Program-made: the position numbers and the translations under genes
Notes under the pieces: generated by a model
Told to the model about the DNA's origin: nothing
Database searches by the model: none
What the model saw: the letters and a program-made list of their open reading frames with translations, nothing else
DNA from: Candidatus Hydrogenedentota bacterium
GTDB taxonomy: Bacteria > Hydrogenedentota > Hydrogenedentia > Hydrogenedentales > SLHB01
Assembly (NCBI GenBank): GCA_013349485.1
Contig: DUZM01000172.1
Span: 1 to 6,403 of the forward strand
Length of the DNA: 6,403 bases
Direction: 5' to 3'
In this document: piece after piece, positions 1 to 6,022 of the stretch
How positions within the stretch are numbered: position 1 is the first letter of the stretch
How the letters are laid out: each line of letters begins with the position of its first letter

Positions 1-574
1 ACGCGAGAAATCGCTCGATCAAGGCCTCTTGAGCGTTCGCGCTCTTCTCGGCGCCGCCCGCAACTCCGTCCAGCATTGCGCCGGAGACCTTTATGGACAC
101 CGAGAACCGCGCCGCAACCCGTTGACTGACCTGCACAAGGTTTTCCTGCACCGGCCCGTCCAGCCCTCGGGCAACCGCGCGAGTGCATTTCTCGAAACGT
201 GCAAGCTCCTCGGCGCGCGATTCGGCAAAGAAGTCGAACGTCAACTGCTGCGTCTTGAACTCTTGCGCGCCGCCTTCGTCCGTGCCGGACACGCGCGCGG
301 CCACTTCTTGAAGCCGCAACGACAACACGCGATGCTCGATCTGCCCCCCATAAGCAACGGCGTTGAACTGGTCTTGGACTGCCGCCTCGTTATCCTCGAC
401 GACGCGTTCGCGCCTCGGGGAACGGTGTGGCGGTTTGAGACCCCGCCGAATGGCTCTGTCGAGCCGCTTGATTAGGCGCGCGGCGTCGAGGTCTTGCGCA
501 TTGGCTCGCGCCCGCGTGGGGACGGGAAAGTTCTGAGAGGATTGGAGTGGTAATTGTGGATAGAGTGTGCCCAT
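1..574 (-). CDS. Hypothetical protein, N-terminal 191 residues (runs off window)
   Basis: An open minus-strand frame begins with ATG at 574-572 and has no stop before the window edge, so only the first 191 residues are visible. A Shine-Dalgarno GGAGA (586-582) lies 7 nt before the ATG, which supports this start. The first ~50 residues are low-complexity, rich in Arg, Pro and Gln. From about residue 60 the protein is charged and probably alpha-helical, with segments such as IEHRVLSLRLQEVAARVSG and LTFDFFAESRAEELARF, then a possible strand RFSVSIKVSG. I see no signal peptide, membrane segment or catalytic motif. I do not recognise the family. A distant similarity to DUF5610-type proteins is an untested guess. 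It follows a 327-nt gap after the activase gene and probably has its own promoter, though I found no convincing one. Confidence 0.7.
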   Translation of the reverse strand, partial: MGTLYPQLPLQSSQNFPVPTRARANAQDLDAARLIKRLDRAIRRGLKPPHRSPRRERVVEDNEAAVQDQFNAVAYGGQIEHRVLSLRLQEVAARVSGTDEGGAQEFKTQQLTFDFFAESRAEELARFEKCTRAVARGLDGPVQENLVQVSQRVAARFSVSIKVSGAMLDGVAGGAEKSANAQEALIERFLA

Positions 575-659
575 TGTAGTGTCTCCAGGGTGGTTGGCCC
601 GCCGTAAGGCCCGCGATAAAATCTGGACCCTTGTCCCGGCTAGTGATGTGCGTCCGCAA

Positions 660-677
660 TCCCCGCGTCAGCGGGGA
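660..677. repeat. Perfect 7-bp hairpin TCCCCGC-GTCA-GCGGGGA
   Basis: The arms TCCCCGC (660-666) and GCGGGGA (671-677) are perfectly complementary around a GTCA loop. The hairpin lies about 85 nt upstream of the hypothetical gene's start, in its probable leader or promoter region. Neither strand has a T-run after it, so an intrinsic terminator is unlikely. Its function is unknown. Confidence 0.5.
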
Positions 678-824
678 CGGCAGTGCCACGCCGTGAGATG
701 GCTCGAGCCAACGTCCCGGAAGCCTGTTGGCGGGTTGACCGTCGCTTTAGATCCGTCGCTGTTCCTGCACTACGTTATATCGGCACAACACCGAGAAGCT
801 TTAGACCGGGCCGGGCGTTACGCA

Positions 825-860
825 CCAGGGAGGCCCGCCGAGCAGTCCGGCGCTCCCTGG
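825..860. repeat. 13-bp GC-rich hairpin, possible end-of-transcript structure
   Basis: CCAGGGAG (825-832) pairs with CTCCCTGG (853-860). Inside it CGCCG (836-840) pairs with CGGCG (848-852) around a 7-nt loop, with a 3-nt bulge at 833-835. This is the strongest hairpin in the gap. It lies 40-75 nt past the activase stop and has no T-tract. Its CTCCCT arm can instead pair with AGGGAG at 868-873, giving a competing 6-bp hairpin with a 9-nt loop. Confidence 0.5.
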
Positions 861-872
861 ACGTATTAGGGA

Positions 873-898
873 GGACTCGGGCGCGCCCGGGGGAGTCC
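873..898 (-). terminator. Possible GC-rich terminator hairpin after activase gene
   Basis: GGACTC (873-878) and GAGTCC (893-898) form a 6-bp stem, with GGGC/GCCC pairing inside and a C-rich bulge. It starts four nucleotides past the activase stop on the minus strand. There is no T-tract, so it may be a 3'-end stabiliser or a non-canonical terminator instead. The call rests on position and stem strength only. Confidence 0.3.
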
Positions 899-901
899 GC
901 A

Positions 902-1864
902 TCAGTCCGGCGTAACGTTTGCCGCGCCAAGCCGGCGCAATTGGGCGACAACCGACTCGATTTCATCGCGCGACATCTCGTGAAGATCCCCGAGTTCCGG
1001 CGGCGTCCCCGCTATTCCGAGCCGAGCGCGTTTTGCCCCGGCAAGGGCGTGGTAGCCCATAATCTGGACGGCTTGGCAGTGCTCGAGCGATTGGGCGAGT
1101 TCGGCGATGCCTCGGATATGGTCGTCGCGCAGGTTGAGGCCGGGAATGATGGGGCAACGCAGGAGGATGGCCGCGCCGCGTTCGTCGAGCCGGCGCAGGT
1201 TATCGAGAATGCCGGCGTTTGACCGGCCGGTATATGCGCGGTGCCGTCCCGGATCCGTCTCCTTGTAGTCGAACAGAAACACGTCCACGAACGGCGCCAG
1301 GGCATCGAGATCCACTGGCGCGCCCAGACCGCAGGTTTCGACGCAGGTGTGGAGCCCGGACGCCTTGGCGCCCTCGAGCAGCGCCCTCGAGAACTCCGGC
1401 TGCCCAAGCGGTTCGCCGCCGCTGAGTGTCATGCCGCCGCCCGACTCCTCGTAAAACGCCTTGTCCTTCAAGACCTCGCCGAGAACCTCGGCGACCGTCA
1501 TGGTCTTGCCGACGACTTCGAGCGCCTGGCTGTAACATTCCTCGACACAGGCGAAACACGCCCGGCATTGCTCCCGATCGATACGATGTTCGCCGTCGAC
1601 CATGACATGGGCGTTGTTTGGGCAGTGTTCGAAACAGTAGCCGCAGCCGATGCACAGGTCCGGCGAGAACGCCAGCTGCGCCGTCTTTGAATAGCCTTCT
1701 GGGTTGTGGCACCACACGCAGTTGAGCGGGCACCCCTTCAGAAAGACCGTCGTTCGAATCCCTGGACCGTCGTGGATAGACATCCGCTGTATGTCGAACA
1801 CGACACCTTGGACGGTTTCCTCTTCGAGCTTTCCCGTCATCTCAACACGCGTCGGGCGTCCCAT
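902..1864 (-). CDS. Glycyl-radical-enzyme activating protein (PflA-like radical SAM, ferredoxin insert)
   Basis: This 320-residue protein belongs to the pyruvate formate-lyase activase family. Such enzymes use S-adenosylmethionine and a [4Fe-4S] cluster to install the glycyl radical on a partner enzyme in anaerobic cytoplasm. After DIQRMSIHDGPGIRT comes the radical-SAM CxxxCxxC (Cys45, 49, 52). An inserted two-cluster ferredoxin domain follows, with CxxCxxCxxxC at 71/74/77/81 and at 100/103/106/110. SGGEP at 148-152 is the SAM-binding GGE motif. The insert is typical of activases for choline lyase, glycerol/diol dehydratase, arylacetate decarboxylase and benzylsuccinate synthase types rather than classical PflA. 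ATG 1864 is preferred: it has GGAGGAGG 9 nt upstream, whereas the longer frame needs a TTG at 1897. It overlaps the preceding glycosyltransferase gene by 23 nt. No glycyl-radical enzyme is in the window, so the substrate is unknown. Confidence 0.93.
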   Translation of the reverse strand: MGRPTRVEMTGKLEEETVQGVVFDIQRMSIHDGPGIRTTVFLKGCPLNCVWCHNPEGYSKTAQLAFSPDLCIGCGYCFEHCPNNAHVMVDGEHRIDREQCRACFACVEECYSQALEVVGKTMTVAEVLGEVLKDKAFYEESGGGMTLSGGEPLGQPEFSRALLEGAKASGLHTCVETCGLGAPVDLDALAPFVDVFLFDYKETDPGRHRAYTGRSNAGILDNLRRLDERGAAILLRCPIIPGLNLRDDHIRGIAELAQSLEHCQAVQIMGYHALAGAKRARLGIAGTPPELGDLHEMSRDEIESVVAQLRRLGAANVTPD

Positions 1865-3404
1865 GGACGGATGCCTCCTCCAATAGCGCCGATTCAACGC
1901 ACGGTTTTGTGAAAAAAGCCAGCGTCATGATGTACAACACCAAGCCCAGGAGTATACAGGAGACGATAAACGAAAGCGTCAAGCTTTCGAGCCGAAATCC
2001 CGTGAGAAGTCCATAGACGACGATCGATAGGATGAACATGGCGGACGCGCCGATCGTGCGCGGCAGACGGTCGAGCTTGGGCAAGAACAGAAACAGCGGA
2101 AGAAGCAGCATCACATGGTAGTAGAACGTCGGCGCGAACAGAAAGAAGGCGAGTACATATCCGTAAGCCACGGTTTCGTAGTCCTCGAGGTCCTTTACCA
2201 AGCGAATGGACACCAGGCACACGACCGCTTGGATGAACCACCACAGGGCCCGCAGATCGCTAAACATCTGCATTTTCTGCGCCTCGAACGCGCGCCAGCC
2301 CCCGACGGCGTTCTCGTACGTCATCAGAAAGATGTACTTGAAACCGATGCGGTGCGGTGACAGGTCGTTGTTGTGCAATGCAATTTTCTTGAAGAAATCC
2401 CGCCATTGAGCCGTTCCGTCCGCAACATAAAGCGAAAGACCCACCAGCGCAAGGCTCCCCGCTGCGAAGACGAGAAAGAACTCCAGGTACTCCCGGCGAA
2501 ACCGCCGACGCACAACCGTTTCCCATAGCCATTTCGCCCCGAGCCCGAACACAAACACAACCGGGAAGATCCGCGCCATGCCGGCGTAGGCCATGAGCGC
2601 CCCGGCCGTCTTGTAGCGGGCCCTCTTAATCAGGCACAGCGCAATCACGAGCAACGTTACCCAGTCGAGCCGCAGAAACGCGCCGCGGATATGCGTGAAG
2701 CTCATGGGGAAACACGTGCCGAAAAACGTGACGGCGAGCATGCAGGTTCGCAGGCCGAAGGCCCTGTAAACCACAACGAACGTCGTCGCCAGCAGCGCCA
2801 AGTCAAGATAGACCAATGGGCGTAACCCGAGACGTCCGTCCGTAGGAATCCTATTGGCCATAGCGCCGGCGACCATGTTCCACACGGGCGTGGCGTTATA
2901 TCCCTTGTCTTTGACTACCTCCGGCCACCGTTTCCCGAGGAGCTTCTGGAAGTAGGTTACGTCTTTCCTGAACTCGTCCCAACGGGCTTCGGTGAAGGCT
3001 TGTTTGTAGACCCGCGTCCGCCCGTTTTGCCGGACGTTCCGTGCGCTGTCGAATCCATAATCCGTCATTCGCCGGTACGACGTGTGGCTGGGTTCCACAT
3101 TGTTTTCGGTGTCGGCCACGATCACCGCTGGGTACAGGTCGTAGTAGCCGACTTCCTTGGAGTATTTGGCGCCTAGGTAGTAATGGAAGAAATCGTGGGA
3201 ATTCATGAAACTGCCGAATTTGGGATACATTCCAAAATCAAAGTACGCGGCAATCGAGGCCAAGGCCAAGACGGCGAGCAGGCCGGACAGCCATTTCCTT
3301 CTCGTGGGCGTGGGGTGCTGGTCGATGAGGCGGCAGAAGAAGAGCATCGCGACCGCCGCTTCCGCAAGCAGGGCCGTGATGAAAAGAAATGGGGAAGCGT
3401 ACAT
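1842..3404 (-). CDS. Polytopic membrane protein, GT87/DUF2029-like putative glycosyltransferase
   Basis: This 520-residue protein has about ten hydrophobic segments: one at residues 5-24, one at about 38-56, then a run from about 195 to 500. Between the second and third lies a ~135-residue hydrophilic, probably extracytoplasmic, loop that opens with NSHDFFHYYLGAKY. An acidic/His-Asp motif after an early membrane segment is typical of GT-C-fold enzymes such as GT87 mannosyltransferases, which take sugar from polyprenyl-phosphate donors. RGAFLRLDWVTLL (about 241-252) and GMARIFPVVF (about 275-284) also fit that pattern. Function is inferred from topology and motif, not from close homology, so another GT-C family is possible. 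The ATG start is the only reasonable one, but its Shine-Dalgarno is weak (GGGGG, about 12 nt upstream). It follows wecA after 139 nt and overlaps the activase gene, which suggests a role in surface-glycan assembly. Confidence 0.75.
   Translation of the reverse strand: MYASPFLFITALLAEAAVAMLFFCRLIDQHPTPTRRKWLSGLLAVLALASIAAYFDFGMYPKFGSFMNSHDFFHYYLGAKYSKEVGYYDLYPAVIVADTENNVEPSHTSYRRMTDYGFDSARNVRQNGRTRVYKQAFTEARWDEFRKDVTYFQKLLGKRWPEVVKDKGYNATPVWNMVAGAMANRIPTDGRLGLRPLVYLDLALLATTFVVVYRAFGLRTCMLAVTFFGTCFPMSFTHIRGAFLRLDWVTLLVIALCLIKRARYKTAGALMAYAGMARIFPVVFVFGLGAKWLWETVVRRRFRREYLEFFLVFAAGSLALVGLSLYVADGTAQWRDFFKKIALHNNDLSPHRIGFKYIFLMTYENAVGGWRAFEAQKMQMFSDLRALWWFIQAVVCLVSIRLVKDLEDYETVAYGYVLAFFLFAPTFYYHVMLLLPLFLFLPKLDRLPRTIGASAMFILSIVVYGLLTGFRLESLTLSFIVSCILLGLVLYIMTLAFFTKPCVESALLEEASVHGTPDAC
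1874..1881 (-). promoter_or_regulatory. Strong ribosome binding site deciding the activase start
   Basis: GGAGGAGG lies 9 nt upstream of ATG 1864, inside the 3' end of the upstream glycosyltransferase gene. It favours this start over TTG 1897 and over ATG 1840, which has no clear Shine-Dalgarno. Placement inside the upstream coding region suggests translational coupling. Confidence 0.75.
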
Positions 3405-3415
3405 AGGCTGCGTCT

Positions 3416-3447
3416 GCCCCCGATCTGGGGCCTACTACAAAAGCCCC
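3416..3447 (-). promoter_or_regulatory. Leader with two mutually exclusive short hairpins
   Basis: Just upstream of the glycosyltransferase start, the minus strand reads GGGGC (3447-3443), GGCCCC (3432-3427) and GGGGC (3420-3416). The middle block can pair with either outer block. The downstream pairing would bury the only purine-rich Shine-Dalgarno-like stretch before the ATG. The stems are only 5 bp, so in a GC-rich genome this may be chance. Confidence 0.2.
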
Positions 3448-3485
3448 TCTTTCTCTTGTGCCTCTCGAGGCTGGTGGAGTGCCAC

Positions 3486-3514
3486 AAAATAAAATGTTGC
3501 GGCGTCAACGCCAC
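3486..3514 (-). terminator. Possible intrinsic terminator after wecA
   Basis: On the minus strand, GTGGCG (3514-3509) pairs with CGCCGC (3504-3499) around a TTGA loop. The sequence then runs AACATTTTATTTT, an interrupted T-tract. It starts about 30 nt after the wecA stop. The stem is short, includes a G-T pair and is separated from the T-tract by four bases, so termination may be partial. If active, it would put the glycosyltransferase and activase genes in a separate or attenuated unit. Confidence 0.4.
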
Positions 3515-3543
3515 GCGGCATTGTCCGTTTCGCGTTTTCGGTT

Positions 3544-4737
3544 TTAGATCTTGGGCTTTGCCGCGTCGGGTCGCACTGGGCGCTGGGCTTCATCCGATGT
3601 GACTTCGCACTGCCCGGCGGCAACGTTCTTATGACGGCGGGCGGCCCCGGCCATCAGGGTGACGATGATCAACGCAATGGCGAAACCTTGTCCGAGGCCC
3701 AACACGCTGTCGATAAGGTCCGTGCTGTTTCGCAGCAAGATGCCCGTAATGCCCATCGCCGCCGCCGCCAAGTAGATGAACAGCACCGCTTGGCGCTGCG
3801 AGAACCCTATCCAGGTCAAACGATGCGACAAGTGGTCCAGGGCGCAATGCTCGATGATCTGGCGAAGGCTCCGCGTCTCCCCGCGAAGGATCCGGGCTAT
3901 CAATATGTAGGCAAAGTCGAAGATGGGGATCCCGAGGATCAGGACGGGAATTGTGCAGGAAATAAGCCGTTGCGTCCACTTGCCCATGACCCCGAGCGCG
4001 GCCTCCGCTTCCGTCCACTCGCCCATGACCCCGAGCGCCGCCAGGGTAAATCCCATGAAAAAGCTGCCCGAGTCGCCCATGAAGATCCGGGCGGGCTTGA
4101 AATTGAATATCAAGAAACCCAGGTTCGCGCCGATGAGGCCCGCGGCAAGTAGACCGAACCAGGAAAGGCCGGTTTCCGTGCCTACGGCGAGGAACGCCTG
4201 AACGGCAATCACCAGGTAAATGGCTGAGACTATTGCGGCCAGGCCGCCCGCCAACCCGTCCATGTTGTCGAGCGCATTAAAGGCGCTCGTCACCCCGACG
4301 ATCCATAGAACAGTTAAAACTAAGTCGACGGCGGGGTAGGCCTTAAACAGGTTGAGCTTGACGCCGAACGAAGACATCACCAGCGTTACGGCTACAAGGG
4401 TGATAAACTTGATCGTTGCGGACATGCCGCCGCGGAAATCGTCTATTGCCCCAACCACCATACAAATGAAAGCACCCACCATGACGCCGTTCATCGCATG
4501 CTCCCGATAGTTCGGAAGCAGGACGCCCACGGCAAACGCAAGAAAAATCACAATGCCCCCGCCGCGCACAACGGGTCTCCGATGAAGCTTATCGGCCGTC
4601 GCCTTATCGACCACGCCCAACCGCCGCAAGACGACTATGGCCACAGGCATCGTCACCACAGCAACGAGGAAGGCCGTGATGCCGGCTTCAAGATAGGTCC
4701 GTTGCCAGTAATGCCAATTCTGGAAAAACGGAAACAT
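3544..4737 (-). CDS. wecA: Polyprenyl-phosphate sugar-1-phosphate transferase (WecA/TagO/MraY family)
   Basis: This 397-residue integral membrane enzyme transfers a sugar-1-phosphate, usually GlcNAc-1-P or a related HexNAc-1-P, from UDP-sugar to undecaprenyl phosphate at the cytoplasmic membrane. That is the first step of O-antigen, teichoic-acid or capsule lipid-linked assembly. Family motifs are in order: KLHRRPVVRGGG (50-61), the catalytic/Mg-binding DD in GAIDDFRGG (Asp99-Asp100), NALDNMDGLAGG (154-165), GDSGSFFMGF (221-230) and DHLSHRL (301-307). About ten hydrophobic segments are visible. The absence of MraY-specific context and the HLSHRL motif favour WecA/TagO over peptidoglycan MraY. 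ATG is preceded by AAAGGGAGG, unusually only 3 nt away. Residues 233-245 and 246-258 are a tandem duplication (see repeat). It sits between the WbqC and GT87-like genes. Sugar specificity cannot be read from sequence; the symbol names the family. Confidence 0.92.
   Translation of the reverse strand: MFPFFQNWHYWQRTYLEAGITAFLVAVVTMPVAIVVLRRLGVVDKATADKLHRRPVVRGGGIVIFLAFAVGVLLPNYREHAMNGVMVGAFICMVVGAIDDFRGGMSATIKFITLVAVTLVMSSFGVKLNLFKAYPAVDLVLTVLWIVGVTSAFNALDNMDGLAGGLAAIVSAIYLVIAVQAFLAVGTETGLSWFGLLAAGLIGANLGFLIFNFKPARIFMGDSGSFFMGFTLAALGVMGEWTEAEAALGVMGKWTQRLISCTIPVLILGIPIFDFAYILIARILRGETRSLRQIIEHCALDHLSHRLTWIGFSQRQAVLFIYLAAAAMGITGILLRNSTDLIDSVLGLGQGFAIALIIVTLMAGAARRHKNVAAGQCEVTSDEAQRPVRPDAAKPKI
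3973..4042. repeat. 39-nt-period tandem duplication inside wecA
   Basis: The blocks 3973-4003 and 4012-4042 match at 29 of 31 positions, exactly 39 nt apart. In the protein this doubles AALGVMGxWT: residues 233-242 read AALGVMGEWT and 246-255 read AALGVMGKWT. The period is a multiple of three, so the frame is kept. The extra 13 residues fall in the loop between the GDSGS-bearing segment and the next membrane helix (PVLILGIPIFDFAY). The near-identity suggests a fairly recent event. Confidence 0.9.
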
Positions 4738-4781
4738 CGGCCTCCCTTTGCGCAGTTTGCGGAAGTCTCATCGCGCTGATT

Positions 4782-4795
4782 CGGTAACGTTACCG
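4782..4795. promoter_or_regulatory. Perfect 14-bp palindrome upstream of wecA
   Basis: CGGTAACGTTACCG is a perfect palindrome lying 45 nt upstream of the wecA start in the 105-nt gap after the WbqC gene. Around it TTTGCGG (4756-4762) and CCGCAAA (4793-4799) form a second inverted repeat that overlaps one palindrome arm. It could be a dimeric-regulator operator or an RNA hairpin. No good sigma-70 promoter was found in this gap, and no T-tract follows. Confidence 0.35.
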
Positions 4796-4842
4796 CAAAG
4801 CACGTAAAAGACGCAAGTAGACTGGCGGGCGCGTGCGCGGAA

Positions 4843-5541
4843 TCAGTCGCACGGCCCCGGGCGAGTTCCCAGCAGAATATCCAGGGAACGCGGCCCGCAG
4901 TTCAGCACAAGATCGAGGATCGAGAGGTCGGGCAGATAGGGGCCGTGTAGCTGCCCATACTCCGGAGAATGCCATTGCTGCGTCTCGATGTCTATCGCCG
5001 CCTCGGCAAACAGTTCGGCGTCGAGATAGGCGTCGAGGGCAAACGCGCCCGTGTAGTATCGCGTGCCGCCGACGGCCCGGACAAGGTTCACGAGCCGTTC
5101 CGTGGCCGTCCCCGGCACATCGAGTTCCGAAGAGAGCCGAACGGGCGTGCGGATGCCCAGGGCCGCAAGAAAGTAATCGAGCAGGTGCCTGTTGAGGGCA
5201 TTGAGTCGATGCCAGGGCTGGCCATAGGTTTCCTCGAGGAAACGGCAGTGTTGCGCAAAGAACGGCGCTTTCTTATAGTTCTGCTCGATGGTGCGCCAGT
5301 GTTTTTTCCGCCAGGGAACACCGTCGTTGATCAAGATAGCGTCGAGCGTCTGCCCGAGTTGAGCGTAAACGGGCACCGTGAGCAGCGCCTCCCCCGACGC
5401 CGTCTTGATTTTGTTTCGGTTCTGCCAACCGTTTTTCGTGAACTGAATGTTGTCAAGGGCAATGAATACGTCCACCCGCGCAATTTTCTCGAAATAGCGC
5501 AGCCACGGAAGGTAATGCAATTGGTGAATTCCCACGAGCAT
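4843..5541 (-). CDS. WbqC family protein
   Basis: This 232-residue cytoplasmic protein carries the WbqC family signature. The start MLVGIHQLHYLPWLRYF matches the usual family opening (IHQP.YLPW). It is followed by ALDNIQFTKNGWQNRNKIK (about 28-46) and the C-terminal LPDLSILDLVLNCG. WbqC-like proteins are frequent in O-antigen and capsule loci and have been linked to nucleotide-sugar modification, but their chemistry is poorly defined. ATG 5541 is chosen because the family begins there. The longer frame from GTG 5634 adds 31 Arg-rich residues with no family match. The Shine-Dalgarno is weak (GAGA, 5 nt upstream). It lies 94 nt after the GspF-N-like gene and 105 nt before wecA, in the same orientation. 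Length is close to the usual ~230 residues. Confidence 0.88.
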   Translation of the reverse strand: MLVGIHQLHYLPWLRYFEKIARVDVFIALDNIQFTKNGWQNRNKIKTASGEALLTVPVYAQLGQTLDAILINDGVPWRKKHWRTIEQNYKKAPFFAQHCRFLEETYGQPWHRLNALNRHLLDYFLAALGIRTPVRLSSELDVPGTATERLVNLVRAVGGTRYYTGAFALDAYLDAELFAEAAIDIETQQWHSPEYGQLHGPYLPDLSILDLVLNCGPRSLDILLGTRPGPCD

Positions 5542-5635
5542 AGCGTTCTCGGCCCTGGGATAGCATCCGTGCAGACCCGAAACTCGACCGCCCGCGCGTT
5601 GCGCCGTACGTCTCGGTGGGTCTGTGGCGCCCACA

Positions 5636-5830
5636 CTAGCGGATGTCGGCGTCGAACCAGCGCAGCACCGCCATCATGCCCCGCGCCCGTTTCAGCATTG
5701 TGGCTTTCAGGCCCTGTTCGCGAAGTTTTACCTTGGCTTCGTGGCGCGATTTGGCTATCACTGCGCCGCCGACGAACGATTTCTCTTCGTCCCCTTCCGC
5801 CCGGATAGCATGATACTCAAACGTAGGCAT
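5636..5830 (-). CDS. Small protein resembling the GspF/PilC N-terminal domain only
   Basis: This is a 64-residue soluble protein. MPTFEYHAIRAEGDEEKSF, then AVIAKSRHEAKVKLREQGLK, follows the opening pattern of type II secretion/type IV pilus platform proteins GspF and PilC (MPxFxYxA..G, then AxS..eA...L...GL). Those proteins continue for some 350 residues with repeated membrane domains. This one stops at a TAG right after about one such motif and has no membrane segment. A Shine-Dalgarno GGGGAG 6 nt upstream and a good promoter indicate a real, expressed gene rather than a remnant. It may be a free-standing adaptor-like domain. The similarity is short and was judged by eye. A 5-bp hairpin (TGTGG-GCG-CCACA) overlaps its end, with no T-tract. 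Confidence 0.7.
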   Translation of the reverse strand: MPTFEYHAIRAEGDEEKSFVGGAVIAKSRHEAKVKLREQGLKATMLKRARGMMAVLRWFDADIR

Positions 5831-5836
5831 ACGACT

Positions 5837-5842
5837 CTCCCC
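5837..5842 (-). promoter_or_regulatory. Ribosome binding site of the GspF-N-like gene
   Basis: GGGGAG ends 6 nt before ATG 5830. It supports this short reading frame as a translated gene and fixes its start. Confidence 0.7.
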
Positions 5843-5870
5843 AAAATAATCACTCTCGGGCCCTGACGCA

Positions 5871-5899
5871 ATTGTAGCACGCGGGCGTTACGGTTCCAA
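5871..5899 (-). promoter_or_regulatory. Sigma-70-type promoter for the glycan gene run
   Basis: On the minus strand, a -35 box TTGGAA (5899-5894, 4 of 6 to consensus) and a -10 box TACAAT (5876-5871, 5 of 6) are separated by exactly 17 nt. Transcription would start near 5864, giving a leader of about 33 nt that includes the Shine-Dalgarno of the GspF-N-like gene. It probably drives that gene, and by read-through wbqC and wecA. Confidence 0.65.
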
Positions 5900-5909
5900 G
5901 TTTTTCATC

Positions 5910-5924
5910 TGCCGCTCTGCGGCA
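5910..5924. repeat. 6-bp hairpin TGCCGC-TCT-GCGGCA
   Basis: This perfect stem with a 3-nt loop lies 10 nt upstream of the promoter -35 box. On the minus strand it is followed by GATGAAAAAC rather than a T-run, so it is not a canonical terminator. It could be the end structure of the upstream permease transcript or a protein-binding site. Confidence 0.4.
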
Positions 5925-5983
5925 CCGAATGACCCGTTTCACGGCAACGCGGCTTACAACTGGTTCCAGGACACAAGGTTTCG

Positions 5984-5999
5984 CCCGCCACCTCGCGGG
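5984..5999 (-). terminator. Weak terminator-like hairpin after permease gene
   Basis: CCCGC and GCGGG form a 5-bp GC stem with a 6-nt loop, 23 nt past the permease stop on the minus strand. There is no T-tract. The call rests on position only. Confidence 0.2.
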
Positions 6000-6022
6000 A
6001 GGATGCGTCCCAGGAGGTCCCG

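Larger units (their letters stand above)
575..901. other. Non-coding gap with several inverted repeats
   Basis: This 327-nt interval separates the activase stop from the start of the hypothetical gene. No frame crossing it looks like a gene; those present extend into neighbours as antisense shadows. It contains three or four GC-rich inverted repeats, annotated separately. CAGTCCGGCG occurs twice in direct orientation (843-852, and 903-912 just inside the activase end). No convincing promoter was found: TATAAC on the minus strand near 775-780 lacks a matching -35 box. Confidence 0.6.

Noticed and set aside
683..1222. 179-codon plus-strand frame covering the 575-901 gap
   Set aside because: Two-fifths or more of it is antisense to the activase, and the gap part is Arg-rich with no domain and no convincing Shine-Dalgarno.
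1752..1761. GTTCGAATCC, resembling a tRNA T-loop
   Set aside because: It encodes the conserved GIRTT segment of the activase on the other strand, and no acceptor or anticodon stem surrounds it.
1865..1897. N-terminal extension of the activase from TTG 1897
   Set aside because: The added residues are not family-like, and the strong GGAGGAGG site points to ATG 1864.
3631..4152. 173-codon plus-strand frame
   Set aside because: Lies wholly antisense to wecA and mirrors its tandem duplication; no independent support.
5542..5634. N-terminal extension of WbqC from GTG 5634
   Set aside because: The 31 extra residues are Arg-rich and unlike the family; WbqC proteins begin at the motif encoded from 5541.
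4969..5808. 279-codon open frame on the plus strand
   Set aside because: It is antisense to the WbqC gene and the GspF-N-like gene, has Arg-rich composition and matches no family; a GC-rich shadow frame.
5843..5871. Second promoter-like pair TTGCGT-17-TATTTT on the minus strand
   Set aside because: Transcription from it would start inside the Shine-Dalgarno, leaving an almost absent leader; the TTGGAA/TACAAT pair fits better.
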